Source of the DNA: Parachlamydiales bacterium
GTDB lineage: Bacteria > Chlamydiota > Chlamydiia > Chlamydiales > SM23-39
Direction: 5' to 3'
DNA: 8,741 nucleotides
Assembly (NCBI GenBank): GCA_003151315.1
Contig: PLXF01000189.1
Span: 1 to 8,741 of the forward strand
Part shown: positions 1 to 4,922 of the stretch, in pieces
Numbering within the stretch: position 1 is the first letter of the stretch
How the letters are laid out: each line of letters opens with the position of its first letter
Translations under genes and position numbers: made by a program
The notes under the pieces: generated by a model
What the model saw: only the letters and a program-made list of their open reading frames with translations
Database searches by the model: none
Told to the model about the DNA's origin: nothing

Positions 1-153
1 TTCTTCGTCTCTTTTTTCTTGAAAATTGCCATAGGGAGCCGATCTTATTTTTTAAATTTTTTTTTGTCAAATGGGGCTCCATTTTTAGGAGAAGTGGAGA
101 TCTTCTGGAAAATTTGGTATAAGATTAGAGAAATAAAATAAAAGGACAAGCTC
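1..153. other. AT-rich non-coding upstream region
   Basis: No convincing gene starts or ends here. The stretch is rich in T and A runs, notably around 46-66. A 6-bp inverted repeat, GGAGCC (35-40) and GGCTCC (75-80), encloses a 34-nt AT-rich loop; it is too weak and too open to call a terminator. The right part holds the promoter and ribosome binding site of the first gene. Whatever gene lies to the left is outside the window. Confidence 0.5.
95..123 (+). promoter_or_regulatory. Candidate sigma-70-type promoter for the osmC-holA-methyltransferase operon
   Basis: A -35-like TGGAGA (95-100, 4 of 6 to consensus) and a -10-like TATAAG (118-123) are separated by exactly 17 nt. Transcription would begin near 130, giving a leader of about 25 nt. 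The leader contains an AAAGGA Shine-Dalgarno (141-146), 7 nt before the ATG at 154. The spacing fits a primary sigma factor promoter, but the -35 is imperfect and the region is AT-rich, so a chance match is possible. Confidence 0.45.
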
Positions 154-555
154 ATGGGGAAAATTCGGGTTGATCATCGAGGCCTTCGCACATTGTGCAC
201 GCATGAAAATGGGGCTGCCATAGAGACAGACGCACCAAAGGAAAATGGGGGAGCGGGACACGATTTTTCTCCTACCGATTTGTTGGCTGCTAGTTTGGGC
301 GCTTGTATATTGACTGTGATGGAAATCGCAGCGCGGAAAATAGGGGTGGATTTTCAAGGAGCTGTTATTGATGTGGAAAAAGAGATGGCTCTCTCGCCTC
401 GTCGAATCGGAAAATTAATCGTACGGTTTCGCTCGCCTCATGCCGTTAGTGAAATGCAGAGAAAAGAGCTAGAAAAAGCGGCTTTGCACTGCCCTGTACA
501 TGGGAGTTTGCATCCAGAAATTAAACTAGAAATCGATTTTGCCTGGGGTCTATAG
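154..555 (+). CDS. OsmC/Ohr-family protein (thiol-dependent peroxide reductase-like)
   Basis: This 133-residue cytoplasmic protein belongs to the OsmC/Ohr superfamily, whose members reduce organic hydroperoxides with a pair of conserved cysteines. Both family motifs are visible. SPTDLLAASLGAC (39-51) ends in the probable peroxidatic Cys51, at the start of the long central helix. HCPVHGSL (112-119) carries the second cysteine, Cys113. The length is normal for the family. The CPVHGSLHPEI ending resembles the YhfA/OsmC-like branch more than classical Ohr, so the physiological substrate is uncertain. The ATG at 154 has an AAAGGA ribosome binding site 7 nt upstream. The stop codon directly abuts the holA start, so the genes are probably cotranscribed and translationally coupled. 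Family assignment is firm; the exact peroxide specificity is not known. Confidence 0.88.
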   Translation: MGKIRVDHRGLRTLCTHENGAAIETDAPKENGGAGHDFSPTDLLAASLGACILTVMEIAARKIGVDFQGAVIDVEKEMALSPRRIGKLIVRFRSPHAVSEMQRKELEKAALHCPVHGSLHPEIKLEIDFAWGL

Positions 556-1521
556 GTGCGTTTTCAAAATCTGAAAGTTTTTCAAACTTATCTTGGATCG
601 GCAGATCCGTCAACTTTTCCCCGCGTTTTTCTCATCGCCATTTCGGACGATTTCGAACGGCGGCGGGCCATTGAATCGGTAACAAAACTTTTTCCCACCT
701 ATCCATTTGTCTCGATGAGTGCAGTCGATGGGACTTTATCGGAACTGCTCACCGAATTGGAGAGCCCGTCTCTCTTTAGCTCCGAGACGGCGGCGATTGT
801 CGATGAGGTGGAAAAATTACCCAAAAAGGGGGCTGCGGCTTTAACTCAGATCGTTTCCTCCTTTACTTCTGGTTGTCTGATTTTGGGCTCGCGAGGTAAA
901 AGCCCCCTCTTTTCTCTCGTTGAGCAAAACGGCTCTCTTCTCGATTTAACCGATGAAAAACCTTGGGATAGAGAAAAAAGGCTCGCGGAGCACTTAAGCG
1001 AGAGGGCGAAAACAAAGGGAAAGCGGATCTCTTCTGACGTAGCGCCCCTTTTATTTGAGCGCCTCGATAAGAATACGGCTCTCCTTGAAGGGGAGATCGA
1101 TAAATTGGTCTGCTATGTCGGCGATCGCCCTTCAATTGAACGGGCAGATGTACTCCAAATTTGCGCAGCGAGCCGCAGCCACACGTTGTGGCAAATTGCG
1201 GAAGAGCTGGTTTGGGAAGGGGGGAATTCATCCGATTTGAACGATGGGTTGATTCCGATTTTACGCTCGCAGATGCAGATGGGGCTAAAAATTGCTACTT
1301 TGTTAGAAGAGGGAGTCACAACCAAAGAGATTGGCGCCCGTCTTCCTAAAATTTGGCCGAAAACTTTGGAGAGGCGAATAGGACAAGCAAGTCGCCTCGG
1401 GGCCTCTTATTTTCGCAAAGGGTTGGATCTCCTCTTTCGGATTGAATCCCTTTCTCGCGCCGGATCTATCGATTCGGGCGCTTTATTAGATTTTTTTCGA
1501 GCGTCGATCCATGGCCGGTAA
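556..1521 (+). CDS. holA: DNA polymerase III delta subunit (HolA)
   Basis: This 321-residue protein has the size and layout of the clamp-loader delta subunit, which opens the beta sliding clamp and loads it onto primed DNA. Residues 1-135 look like the N-terminal AAA+-type fold without a Walker A motif, as is normal for delta. The segment around 82-90, with VDEVEKLPK, matches the degenerate Walker B-like strand. Residues 150-205 contain the family helix pattern in which LLEGEIDKL is followed by the strand leading to a V-rich helix, then SHTLWQIAEELV. Residues 225-321 fit the C-terminal collar domain. The start is a GTG immediately after the osmC TAG (0 nt spacing), with a weak GGGGT upstream inside the osmC end; the next in-frame ATG at 713 would delete the fold. 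The 3' end overlaps the next gene by 11 nt. Chlamydial delta proteins diverge strongly and are often annotated hypothetical. Confidence 0.82.
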   Translation: MRFQNLKVFQTYLGSADPSTFPRVFLIAISDDFERRRAIESVTKLFPTYPFVSMSAVDGTLSELLTELESPSLFSSETAAIVDEVEKLPKKGAAALTQIVSSFTSGCLILGSRGKSPLFSLVEQNGSLLDLTDEKPWDREKRLAEHLSERAKTKGKRISSDVAPLLFERLDKNTALLEGEIDKLVCYVGDRPSIERADVLQICAASRSHTLWQIAEELVWEGGNSSDLNDGLIPILRSQMQMGLKIATLLEEGVTTKEIGARLPKIWPKTLERRIGQASRLGASYFRKGLDLLFRIESLSRAGSIDSGALLDFFRASIHGR

Positions 1522-2224
1522 ACTTCTTCTTCTTCCTAATCTTCTCGATGAAACTCTCCCTGCGGCCCCTTTTTTACCTGCAGAGACGGCTCAGGCTGTA
1601 GCCTCTATTCAGGGGCTAATTTGTGAAAGTGAAAAGGCGGGGCGCCGTTATGTGCGTCGCTTTCTTACACATGATCAGATGGCAGCTCTTCCTTTACAGA
1701 CCCTCAATGAGCACTCTTTGCCTGAACACCTGGAAGAGCTCTTAGTTCCTCTTAAAAATGGAGAAATTTGGGGGCTTGTGACCGATGCAGGGCTTCCTTG
1801 TATCGCAGATCCCGGCTCCGATCTTGTGTGGAAAGCTAGGTGCGCGGGTATTGCCGTCCAAACAATTGTTGGCCCCTGTTCGATCCTTATGGCTCTACAG
1901 CTCTCAGGTTTTTCTGGGCAGAAGTTCAGCTTTCACGGGTATTTACCCCGAGAAGCCGATCTGTTAGAGAAGCAAGTCGCTGAGTTAGAAAAGAGGTCAT
2001 TAGCGGAACGCGCAACCCAAATTTGGATCGAAGCTCCCTATCGCTCTTCAAAAATGCTTGATTTTTTGAAAATAAAACTCCATCCTTCTACCCGTCTGTG
2101 CGTGGCGGTTCAGCTAACGACCCCTTCTGAACGGGTCGTATCGATGCCGGTTGAACAGTGGCGTAAAACCTCTTTTCCAATAGAAAAAGAACCCGCCGTC
2201 TTTCTTCTACAAAGGCTTGGTTAA
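1511..2224 (+). CDS. RsmI-like SAM-dependent methyltransferase (tetrapyrrole methylase fold)
   Basis: This 237-residue protein has the tetrapyrrole (corrin/porphyrin) methylase fold shared with RsmI, which 2'-O-methylates C1402 of 16S rRNA. Diagnostic segments are VTDAGLPCIADPGSDLV (residues 90-106), the SAM-binding GPCSILMALQLSGF (about 121-134) followed by FHGYLPRE, and IWIEAPYRS (about 169-177); all have close RsmI counterparts. The N-terminus differs from RsmI. Instead of the ATPIGNLxD loop it reads GKLLLLPNLLDET, so it belongs to a divergent subgroup and may act on a different RNA position or substrate. It is also shorter than typical RsmI (about 280 residues). The ATG at 1511 lies inside the end of holA in another frame, giving an 11-nt overlap that suggests translational coupling. 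Fold assignment is strong; the rRNA target is inferred. Confidence 0.8.
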   Translation: MAGKLLLLPNLLDETLPAAPFLPAETAQAVASIQGLICESEKAGRRYVRRFLTHDQMAALPLQTLNEHSLPEHLEELLVPLKNGEIWGLVTDAGLPCIADPGSDLVWKARCAGIAVQTIVGPCSILMALQLSGFSGQKFSFHGYLPREADLLEKQVAELEKRSLAERATQIWIEAPYRSSKMLDFLKIKLHPSTRLCVAVQLTTPSERVVSMPVEQWRKTSFPIEKEPAVFLLQRLG

Positions 2225-2252
2225 ATAACTATTCTTAGCGAGAAAAAAAAGG

Positions 2253-2281
2253 TTGACTTCGCTCCTCAAAACTAACAATAA
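2253..2281 (+). promoter_or_regulatory. Candidate promoter for slyD-like gene
   Basis: TTGACT (2253-2258) matches a -35 box at 5 of 6 positions and follows an A-run (2242-2250) that could act as an UP element. The best -10-like hexamers downstream are weaker: AACAAT (2274-2279) at 15-nt spacing, or CAATAA (2276-2281) at 17 nt. Position right after the methyltransferase stop and before a separate leader supports independent transcription of slyD, but the -10 is poor. Confidence 0.35.
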
Positions 2282-2363
2282 GGGGCACAACCGGACCGAT
2301 TCTATTAGGAGCGTCGGTTCCTCGCGGTTTGCACAGAGGAAGTTTTACAAGGAGAGGTCTGAA
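2282..2363 (+). promoter_or_regulatory. slyD 5' leader with strong ribosome binding site
   Basis: The leader between the candidate promoter and the ATG at 2364 ends in AAGGAGAGG (2349-2357), the best Shine-Dalgarno in the window, 6 nt before the start. This decides the start codon in favour of 2364. Upstream, GGACCGA (2293-2299) can pair with TCGGTTCC (2314-2321) with one bulge, and AACCG (2289-2293) could alternatively pair with CGGTT (2325-2329). The leader may therefore be structured, but it matches no riboswitch class I recognise. Confidence 0.5.
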
Positions 2364-2783
2364 ATGACTAATAAAGGAAAAAAAGTTGCCGTTGAATACA
2401 CCGTTTTTCTAGATGACGGGACTCAGATCGACTCCAATATAGGGGATGACCCCTTAGTGTTTGTGTTGGGTACCCACCAGGTATTTCCCGCTCTTGAAGA
2501 GGCCCTTGAGGGTTTAGTGGCAGGCGATCAAAAAGAGATCAACTTAAAACCTGAACAAGCGTATGGCCCTATTGTTCAAGAGGCATTTAAGGAAGTGGAT
2601 TTAGAAGCGGTTCCTGCTTCGTTCCGCTACGTAGGCGCCGTTCTTGGCGTACAAGATCCTGCGGGGGGCGTATTCCCTATTCGCGTCCATCAGATCAATG
2701 AGAATAAAGCGGTGCTAGATTTTAACCACCCGCTGGCAGGTAAAGGGCTACGCTTTTCGGTGAAGGTATTAGAGGTTCAATAG
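2364..2783 (+). CDS. slyD: SlyD-like FKBP-type peptidyl-prolyl cis-trans isomerase
   Basis: This 139-residue cytoplasmic FKBP has SlyD architecture. An N-terminal FKBP half (1-68; VEYTVFLDDGTQIDS, then FVLGTHQVFPALEEALEGL) is followed by the IF/chaperone insert (about 69-115). The FKBP strand then resumes with DFNHPLAGKGLRFSVKVLEV (119-138), the most diagnostic segment. It should catalyse proline isomerisation and assist folding. The histidine- and cysteine-rich nickel-binding tail of E. coli SlyD is absent, so the metal-storage role is unlikely. The reading frame extends upstream to a TTG at 2253, but the ATG at 2364 has a strong AAGGAGAGG site and gives the family-normal N-terminus. It ends in tandem stops, TAG TAA. 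Eight nt after the TAG begins hairpin repeat copy 1. It is convergent with hemW. Confidence 0.9.
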   Translation: MTNKGKKVAVEYTVFLDDGTQIDSNIGDDPLVFVLGTHQVFPALEEALEGLVAGDQKEINLKPEQAYGPIVQEAFKEVDLEAVPASFRYVGAVLGVQDPAGGVFPIRVHQINENKAVLDFNHPLAGKGLRFSVKVLEVQ

Positions 2784-2791
2784 TAAATGCG

Positions 2792-2824
2792 ATATGCGAG
2801 TTTCCGAAACGGAAAATCGCATAT
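2792..2824 (+). repeat. 33-nt hairpin repeat, copy 1
   Basis: ATATGCGA (2792-2799) pairs perfectly with TCGCATAT (2817-2824). After one G/A mismatch, TTTCCG (2801-2806) pairs with CGGAAA (2810-2815) around an AAA loop, so 14 of 15 stem positions pair. A near-identical copy lies in inverted orientation at 3103-3135. The hairpin sits directly behind slyD and may protect or end its transcript. No U-tract follows on the + strand, so it is not a classical intrinsic terminator. It resembles a REP-type palindromic repeat in position and size. Confidence 0.75.
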
Positions 2825-2835
2825 GAAATAATTAA

Positions 2836-2843
2836 AAAGTGAC
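2836..2843 (+). repeat. 8-bp direct repeat, left copy (probable target-site duplication)
   Basis: AAAGTGAC occurs here and again at 3027-3034, exactly outside the two ends of the inverted-repeat element 2844-3026. That is the arrangement expected from duplication of the target on transposon insertion. Confidence 0.65.
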
Positions 2844-3026
2844 GTAACTATTCAGATACCCTAGATTGAACGGAAGTGGTTCAACCACAGAGAGCACAGA
2901 GGCCGCGAAACGCGGCTAAAGATGATCAATCCCTTCGTTTTTAACGCCTTTCAGATTTCTCTCCTGTCCTCTGTGATCTCTGTGGTTCAACACTTCCGTT
3001 TAATCTAGGGGTGCCTGAATAGTTAT
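2844..3026. mobile_element. MITE-like non-coding element with long terminal inverted repeats
   Basis: The arms 2845-2902 and 2968-3025 are inverted repeats of 58 nt each. By hand alignment about 52 of 59 columns match, with two 1-nt gaps. The outermost ends read TAACTATTCAG and its complement. The 183-bp unit has no reading frame of note and no transposase, and it is bounded by the direct repeat AAAGTGAC on both sides. The inner ends of the arms carry a CACAGAG-N2-CACAGAG tandem (2886-2901 on the left). The 65-nt centre contains a perfect GC-rich hairpin. Together this is the signature of a miniature inverted-repeat transposable element mobilised in trans. Transcribed, it would fold into one long hairpin. 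The arms have drifted from one another, so the insertion is not very recent. Confidence 0.72.
2902..2916 (+). repeat. GC-rich mini-hairpin inside the MITE-like element
   Basis: GCCGCG (2902-2907) and CGCGGC (2911-2916) form a perfect 6-bp stem with an AAA loop, beginning at the inner edge of the left arm. It is followed by TAAAGATGATC rather than a T-run, so it is not a terminator on this strand. It has no counterpart next to the right arm, which gives the element an orientation. Confidence 0.55.
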
Positions 3027-3034
3027 AAAGTGAC
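3027..3034 (+). repeat. 8-bp direct repeat, right copy (probable target-site duplication)
   Basis: AAAGTGAC repeats the sequence at 2836-2843 immediately outside the right end of the inverted-repeat element. The 66 nt from here to the hemW stop (3035-3100) show no gene and no strong structure. Confidence 0.65.
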
Positions 3035-3100
3035 ATGCCTTTCTGCGCACTGTGCATAAAGAATGAGCCTTTGCAATTTGAGCATCTTGTCAGCTATTAA

Positions 3101-4240
3101 TCATGTGCGATTTTCCGCTTCGGAAACTCGCACATCGTACGAAATAATGTCTTCAGCGACTGAATCGTAAACTAAAAGTCCCCGCTCGGAAAGACGATAC
3201 CCAGTGGGGCTTTTTTCTAGTAATCCCCCCTTTTCGAGCCGATCCAAGGTGATAAGGGTCTCTTCGGGAAGTTCCCATTTACTCAGATCCACTCCTCGTA
3301 TTAGACGCAGTTCGACGGCGAGCTGTTCGTTGACGTTGGCGGGGTAGGGGAGTTTTTCTTTGAAATCGACGGGAAATTTCCCTTCGTTTAAGAGTTTAGT
3401 ATATTTATTGAGATTCGGAGTATTGCGGAATCGGCTTCCTTCCCAGAAACTAAAGGCTGAAGGGCCAAAACCTAGGAAGGGGCGCCCTATCCAGTAGCCC
3501 ACATTGTGCTTGGATTCGCAACCGGCTTTAGCAAAAGCTGAAATTTCATAGCGATGGAGCCCCTTTTTTTCCAACTCCTCAACAGCGCTTTGGAGCAGCT
3601 TTAGGCTAAGTTCGGGAGGGGGGATAAGAGGTAGAAGGGTGGCTTTTCTTCGGTCAAAAGGGGTGTGGGGCTCGATGGTTAAGTTATACAAAGACAGATG
3701 GGTAATGGGCAAATCTCCGATCTGGTCTAGAGTATAGCGCCAGCTAGCCTCGGTCTGGCCGGGAAGATCGTACATAAGATCGATCGAGATATTATCGAAT
3801 CCCGCTTGCTTGGCCGCAAAAATCGCCTCTTTAGCTTTTGAGGCTGTATGGATCCTTTCAAGTGTTTGCAGGGAACGGTCGTCGAGAGATTGGACTCCGA
3901 GACTTAGTCGATTAATGCCCACTTCTCGAAATAAACACAGCCGCGCCTCGTCAATTTCTTCGGGATTGGCTTCGAGTGTGATTTCACAGTCGGGAGCTCT
4001 GTTGCCGATCCGTTGCAGGACCTGGCCGATTTGGGCGGGGCCGAATAGGGAGGGGGTTCCGCCGCCAAAATAGATCGATTGGATGGGGGCTTTGCCGGTT
4101 TGCGGCAGCCGCATCTGCCATTCCCGCTCCAACCCCTCGGCGAGGAGGGGATGGTAAGCGGCTTTATTGGGGATCACATAAAAGTGGCAGTAGGGACACT
4201 TTTTAGAACAAAAAGGGATATGAAAATAGAGGCTGATCAC
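3101..4240 (-). CDS. hemW: HemW-like radical SAM protein (heme chaperone, HemN family)
   Basis: This 379-residue radical SAM protein has the cluster motif CSKKCPYC (Cys11, Cys15, Cys18) that holds the 4Fe-4S centre. The next residues are HF, not the extra Cys found in oxygen-independent coproporphyrinogen oxidase HemN, so HemW (heme trafficking) is the better call. GGGTPS (59-64) contacts SAM. Further family segments are EANPEE (90-95), GINRLSLGVQS (108-118), DLMYDLPGQT (154-163) and the HemW block YEISAFAKAG...SKHNVGYW...GFGPSA (231-262). The C-terminal HemW domain runs from about 295. The start is GTG at 4240, overlapping the upstream stop by 4 nt. The natural end appears to be near VAEDII (361-366). 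The last 11 or so residues are encoded by an inverted copy of the hairpin repeat found behind slyD. Confidence 0.88.
   Translation of the reverse strand: MISLYFHIPFCSKKCPYCHFYVIPNKAAYHPLLAEGLEREWQMRLPQTGKAPIQSIYFGGGTPSLFGPAQIGQVLQRIGNRAPDCEITLEANPEEIDEARLCLFREVGINRLSLGVQSLDDRSLQTLERIHTASKAKEAIFAAKQAGFDNISIDLMYDLPGQTEASWRYTLDQIGDLPITHLSLYNLTIEPHTPFDRRKATLLPLIPPPELSLKLLQSAVEELEKKGLHRYEISAFAKAGCESKHNVGYWIGRPFLGFGPSAFSFWEGSRFRNTPNLNKYTKLLNEGKFPVDFKEKLPYPANVNEQLAVELRLIRGVDLSKWELPEETLITLDRLEKGGLLEKSPTGYRLSERGLLVYDSVAEDIISYDVRVSEAENRT
3103..3135 (-). repeat. 33-nt hairpin repeat, copy 2, overlapping the hemW 3' end
   Basis: ATGTGCGA (3103-3110) pairs with TCGCACAT (3128-3135), and TTTCCG (3112-3117) pairs with CGGAAA (3121-3126), with one T/C mismatch and a CTT loop. 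Read on the - strand it differs from copy 1 (2792-2824) at only 3 of 33 positions. One change is in the loop; the other two are partners in the same base pair (A-T in copy 1, G-C here), so pairing is preserved. The retained asymmetric mismatch shows that the two copies are inverted relative to each other. It lies inside the hemW coding sequence and ends next to the hemW stop codon. Confidence 0.75.
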
Positions 4241-4704
4241 CAGTTATCAACTTCAGGATCTTCTAAAATACCCCGTTTCCAGCGATTGCGATCGGAAAAG
4301 GGATCTTCATCTTCTTCTTCCACAACCGTTGATTCATCGTCGGCCGACCCGCCGCTGCCCCCTTCGGTCTCTTCTTCGGTGATCGTCTCCATGTCGTAAG
4401 CCTCTGTCTCCATATCGAGACCCGCGTCGGTCATGTTGTCGGCCATATCCATATCGGGGAGGGTATGGGGTTCTGCGTATTGGCGCGCTTGGGATTTTTT
4501 CGGGGTCACATACTCTTCCACCTCCCCACTTTCTTTGAGGTAGCGGAGGCGATCCTTTTCTTCATCGATTTTTGATTTGATCGATCGAATCTCTTCCCGG
4601 TGTTTTTCTACATCTTTCTTGGGAACGAGTCCTAAGTTCATCCACTGCTGTAAATCTTCCAGCTCAGTTTCGAGTTTTTTCAATCTTTCGCTTTTCATGT
4701 TCAT
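4237..4704 (-). CDS. Chlamydia-type coiled-coil protein with acidic tail (CT053-like, function unknown)
   Basis: I know no function for this 155-residue protein. Residues 3-60 are a highly charged amphipathic helix (MKSERLKKLE, LEDLQQWM, then KHREEIRSIKSKIDEEKDRL), a likely coiled coil broken by a GLVPKK turn at 25-30. Residues 84-137 are strongly acidic and low in complexity, with a short internal repeat of DMET (97-100 and 104-107). The last 16 residues are mixed: RWKRGILEDPEVDNW. No signal peptide or membrane segment is seen. An in-frame GTG at 4743 would add 13 residues, but the ATG at 4704 has AAAAGGA 8 nt upstream and is preferred. It overlaps hemW by 4 nt (GTGA), so the two are cotranscribed. 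Its place between hemW and sucA matches the C. trachomatis CT053 locus as I remember it. Confidence 0.75.
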   Translation of the reverse strand: MNMKSERLKKLETELEDLQQWMNLGLVPKKDVEKHREEIRSIKSKIDEEKDRLRYLKESGEVEEYVTPKKSQARQYAEPHTLPDMDMADNMTDAGLDMETEAYDMETITEEETEGGSGGSADDESTVVEEEDEDPFSDRNRWKRGILEDPEVDNW

Positions 4705-4712
4705 CCGATCAA

Positions 4713-4719
4713 TCCTTTT
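4713..4719 (-). promoter_or_regulatory. Ribosome binding site deciding the start of the coiled-coil gene
   Basis: On the - strand AAAAGGA sits 8 nt before the ATG at 4704. It lies inside the alternative longer frame from GTG 4743, which has no comparable site, so the shorter start is favoured. Confidence 0.6.
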
Positions 4720-4845
4720 CTGAGGAAACTGTAAGCGGTACACGCTATGTTTCCCACCTTCCTATCTCAAGCTCTGGTAAAATGTAAAATAATTTTTTTA
4801 TTTTCGCTGTATTTTTTTCTATTTTCCGTTTGGATGTCAAAATCA

Positions 4846-4858
4846 ACAGCTGAGCTGT
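4846..4858. promoter_or_regulatory. 13-bp perfect palindrome upstream of sucA (possible operator)
   Basis: ACAGCT-G-AGCTGT is an exact inverted repeat with 6-bp arms and a 1-nt centre, 64 nt before the sucA start, in otherwise AT-rich DNA. Size and position suit a dimeric repressor site, but no known regulator motif is recognised. It is too small for a terminator. Confidence 0.35.
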
Positions 4859-4922
4859 ATGTTTTACCCAAAATCTGAATTTTCGTAAAGACCTTAAATT
4901 TCAACTGTGATATGGGAAAGTC

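Larger units (their letters stand above)
4705..4922. promoter_or_regulatory. Divergent AT-rich promoter region between the hemW operon and sucA
   Basis: The 218-bp spacer separates the leftward coiled-coil/hemW pair from the rightward suc operon and must hold both promoters. The centre (about 4780-4830) is almost pure A/T. No hexamer pair stands out for sucA. Leftward, TTGAGA (- strand, around 4769-4764) is a possible -35, but its 17-nt-spaced -10, TAGCGT, is poor. The sucA ATG at 4923 has a modest GGGAAAG Shine-Dalgarno at 4914-4920. A short perfect palindrome lies at 4846-4858. Confidence 0.45.

Noticed and set aside
35..80. Terminator or regulatory hairpin GGAGCC/GGCTCC near the left edge
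   Set aside because: Six pairs with a 34-nt AT-rich loop are easily found by chance.
863..1231. 122-codon - strand open frame inside holA
   Set aside because: It is antisense to a well-supported gene, with no recognisable domain and low-complexity composition. The same applies to the other antisense and out-of-frame open stretches within holA, sucA, sucB and hemW.
2253..2363. Upstream extension of the slyD frame from a TTG, adding 37 residues
   Set aside because: The extra residues have no FKBP similarity. The TTG overlaps a -35-like box, and the ATG at 2364 has an ideal ribosome site and gives the normal SlyD N-terminus.
2787..2828. Tiny open frame after slyD (ATG at 2787 to TAA)
   Set aside because: It lies over the hairpin repeat, has no ribosome site and is only 14 codons long; it is a by-product of the repeat.
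2792..2833. Classical intrinsic terminator behind slyD
   Set aside because: The hairpin is strong, but the + strand continues GAAATAATTAAAAAG with no T-run, and the - strand side lacks a good one. It is kept as a repeat rather than a terminator.
2844..3026. CRISPR array or tRNA-like structure in the slyD/hemW gap
   Set aside because: There is one inverted pair, not regularly spaced direct repeats, and no cloverleaf can be drawn.
3101..4240. Oxygen-independent coproporphyrinogen oxidase (HemN) for the radical SAM gene
   Set aside because: The cysteine that follows the CxxxCxxC motif in true HemN is replaced by HF, and the overall length and C-terminal blocks match HemW.
4705..4743. Longer form of the coiled-coil protein from GTG 4743
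   Set aside because: It has no Shine-Dalgarno, and it contains the AAAAGGA site that serves the ATG at 4704. It remains possible but is less likely.
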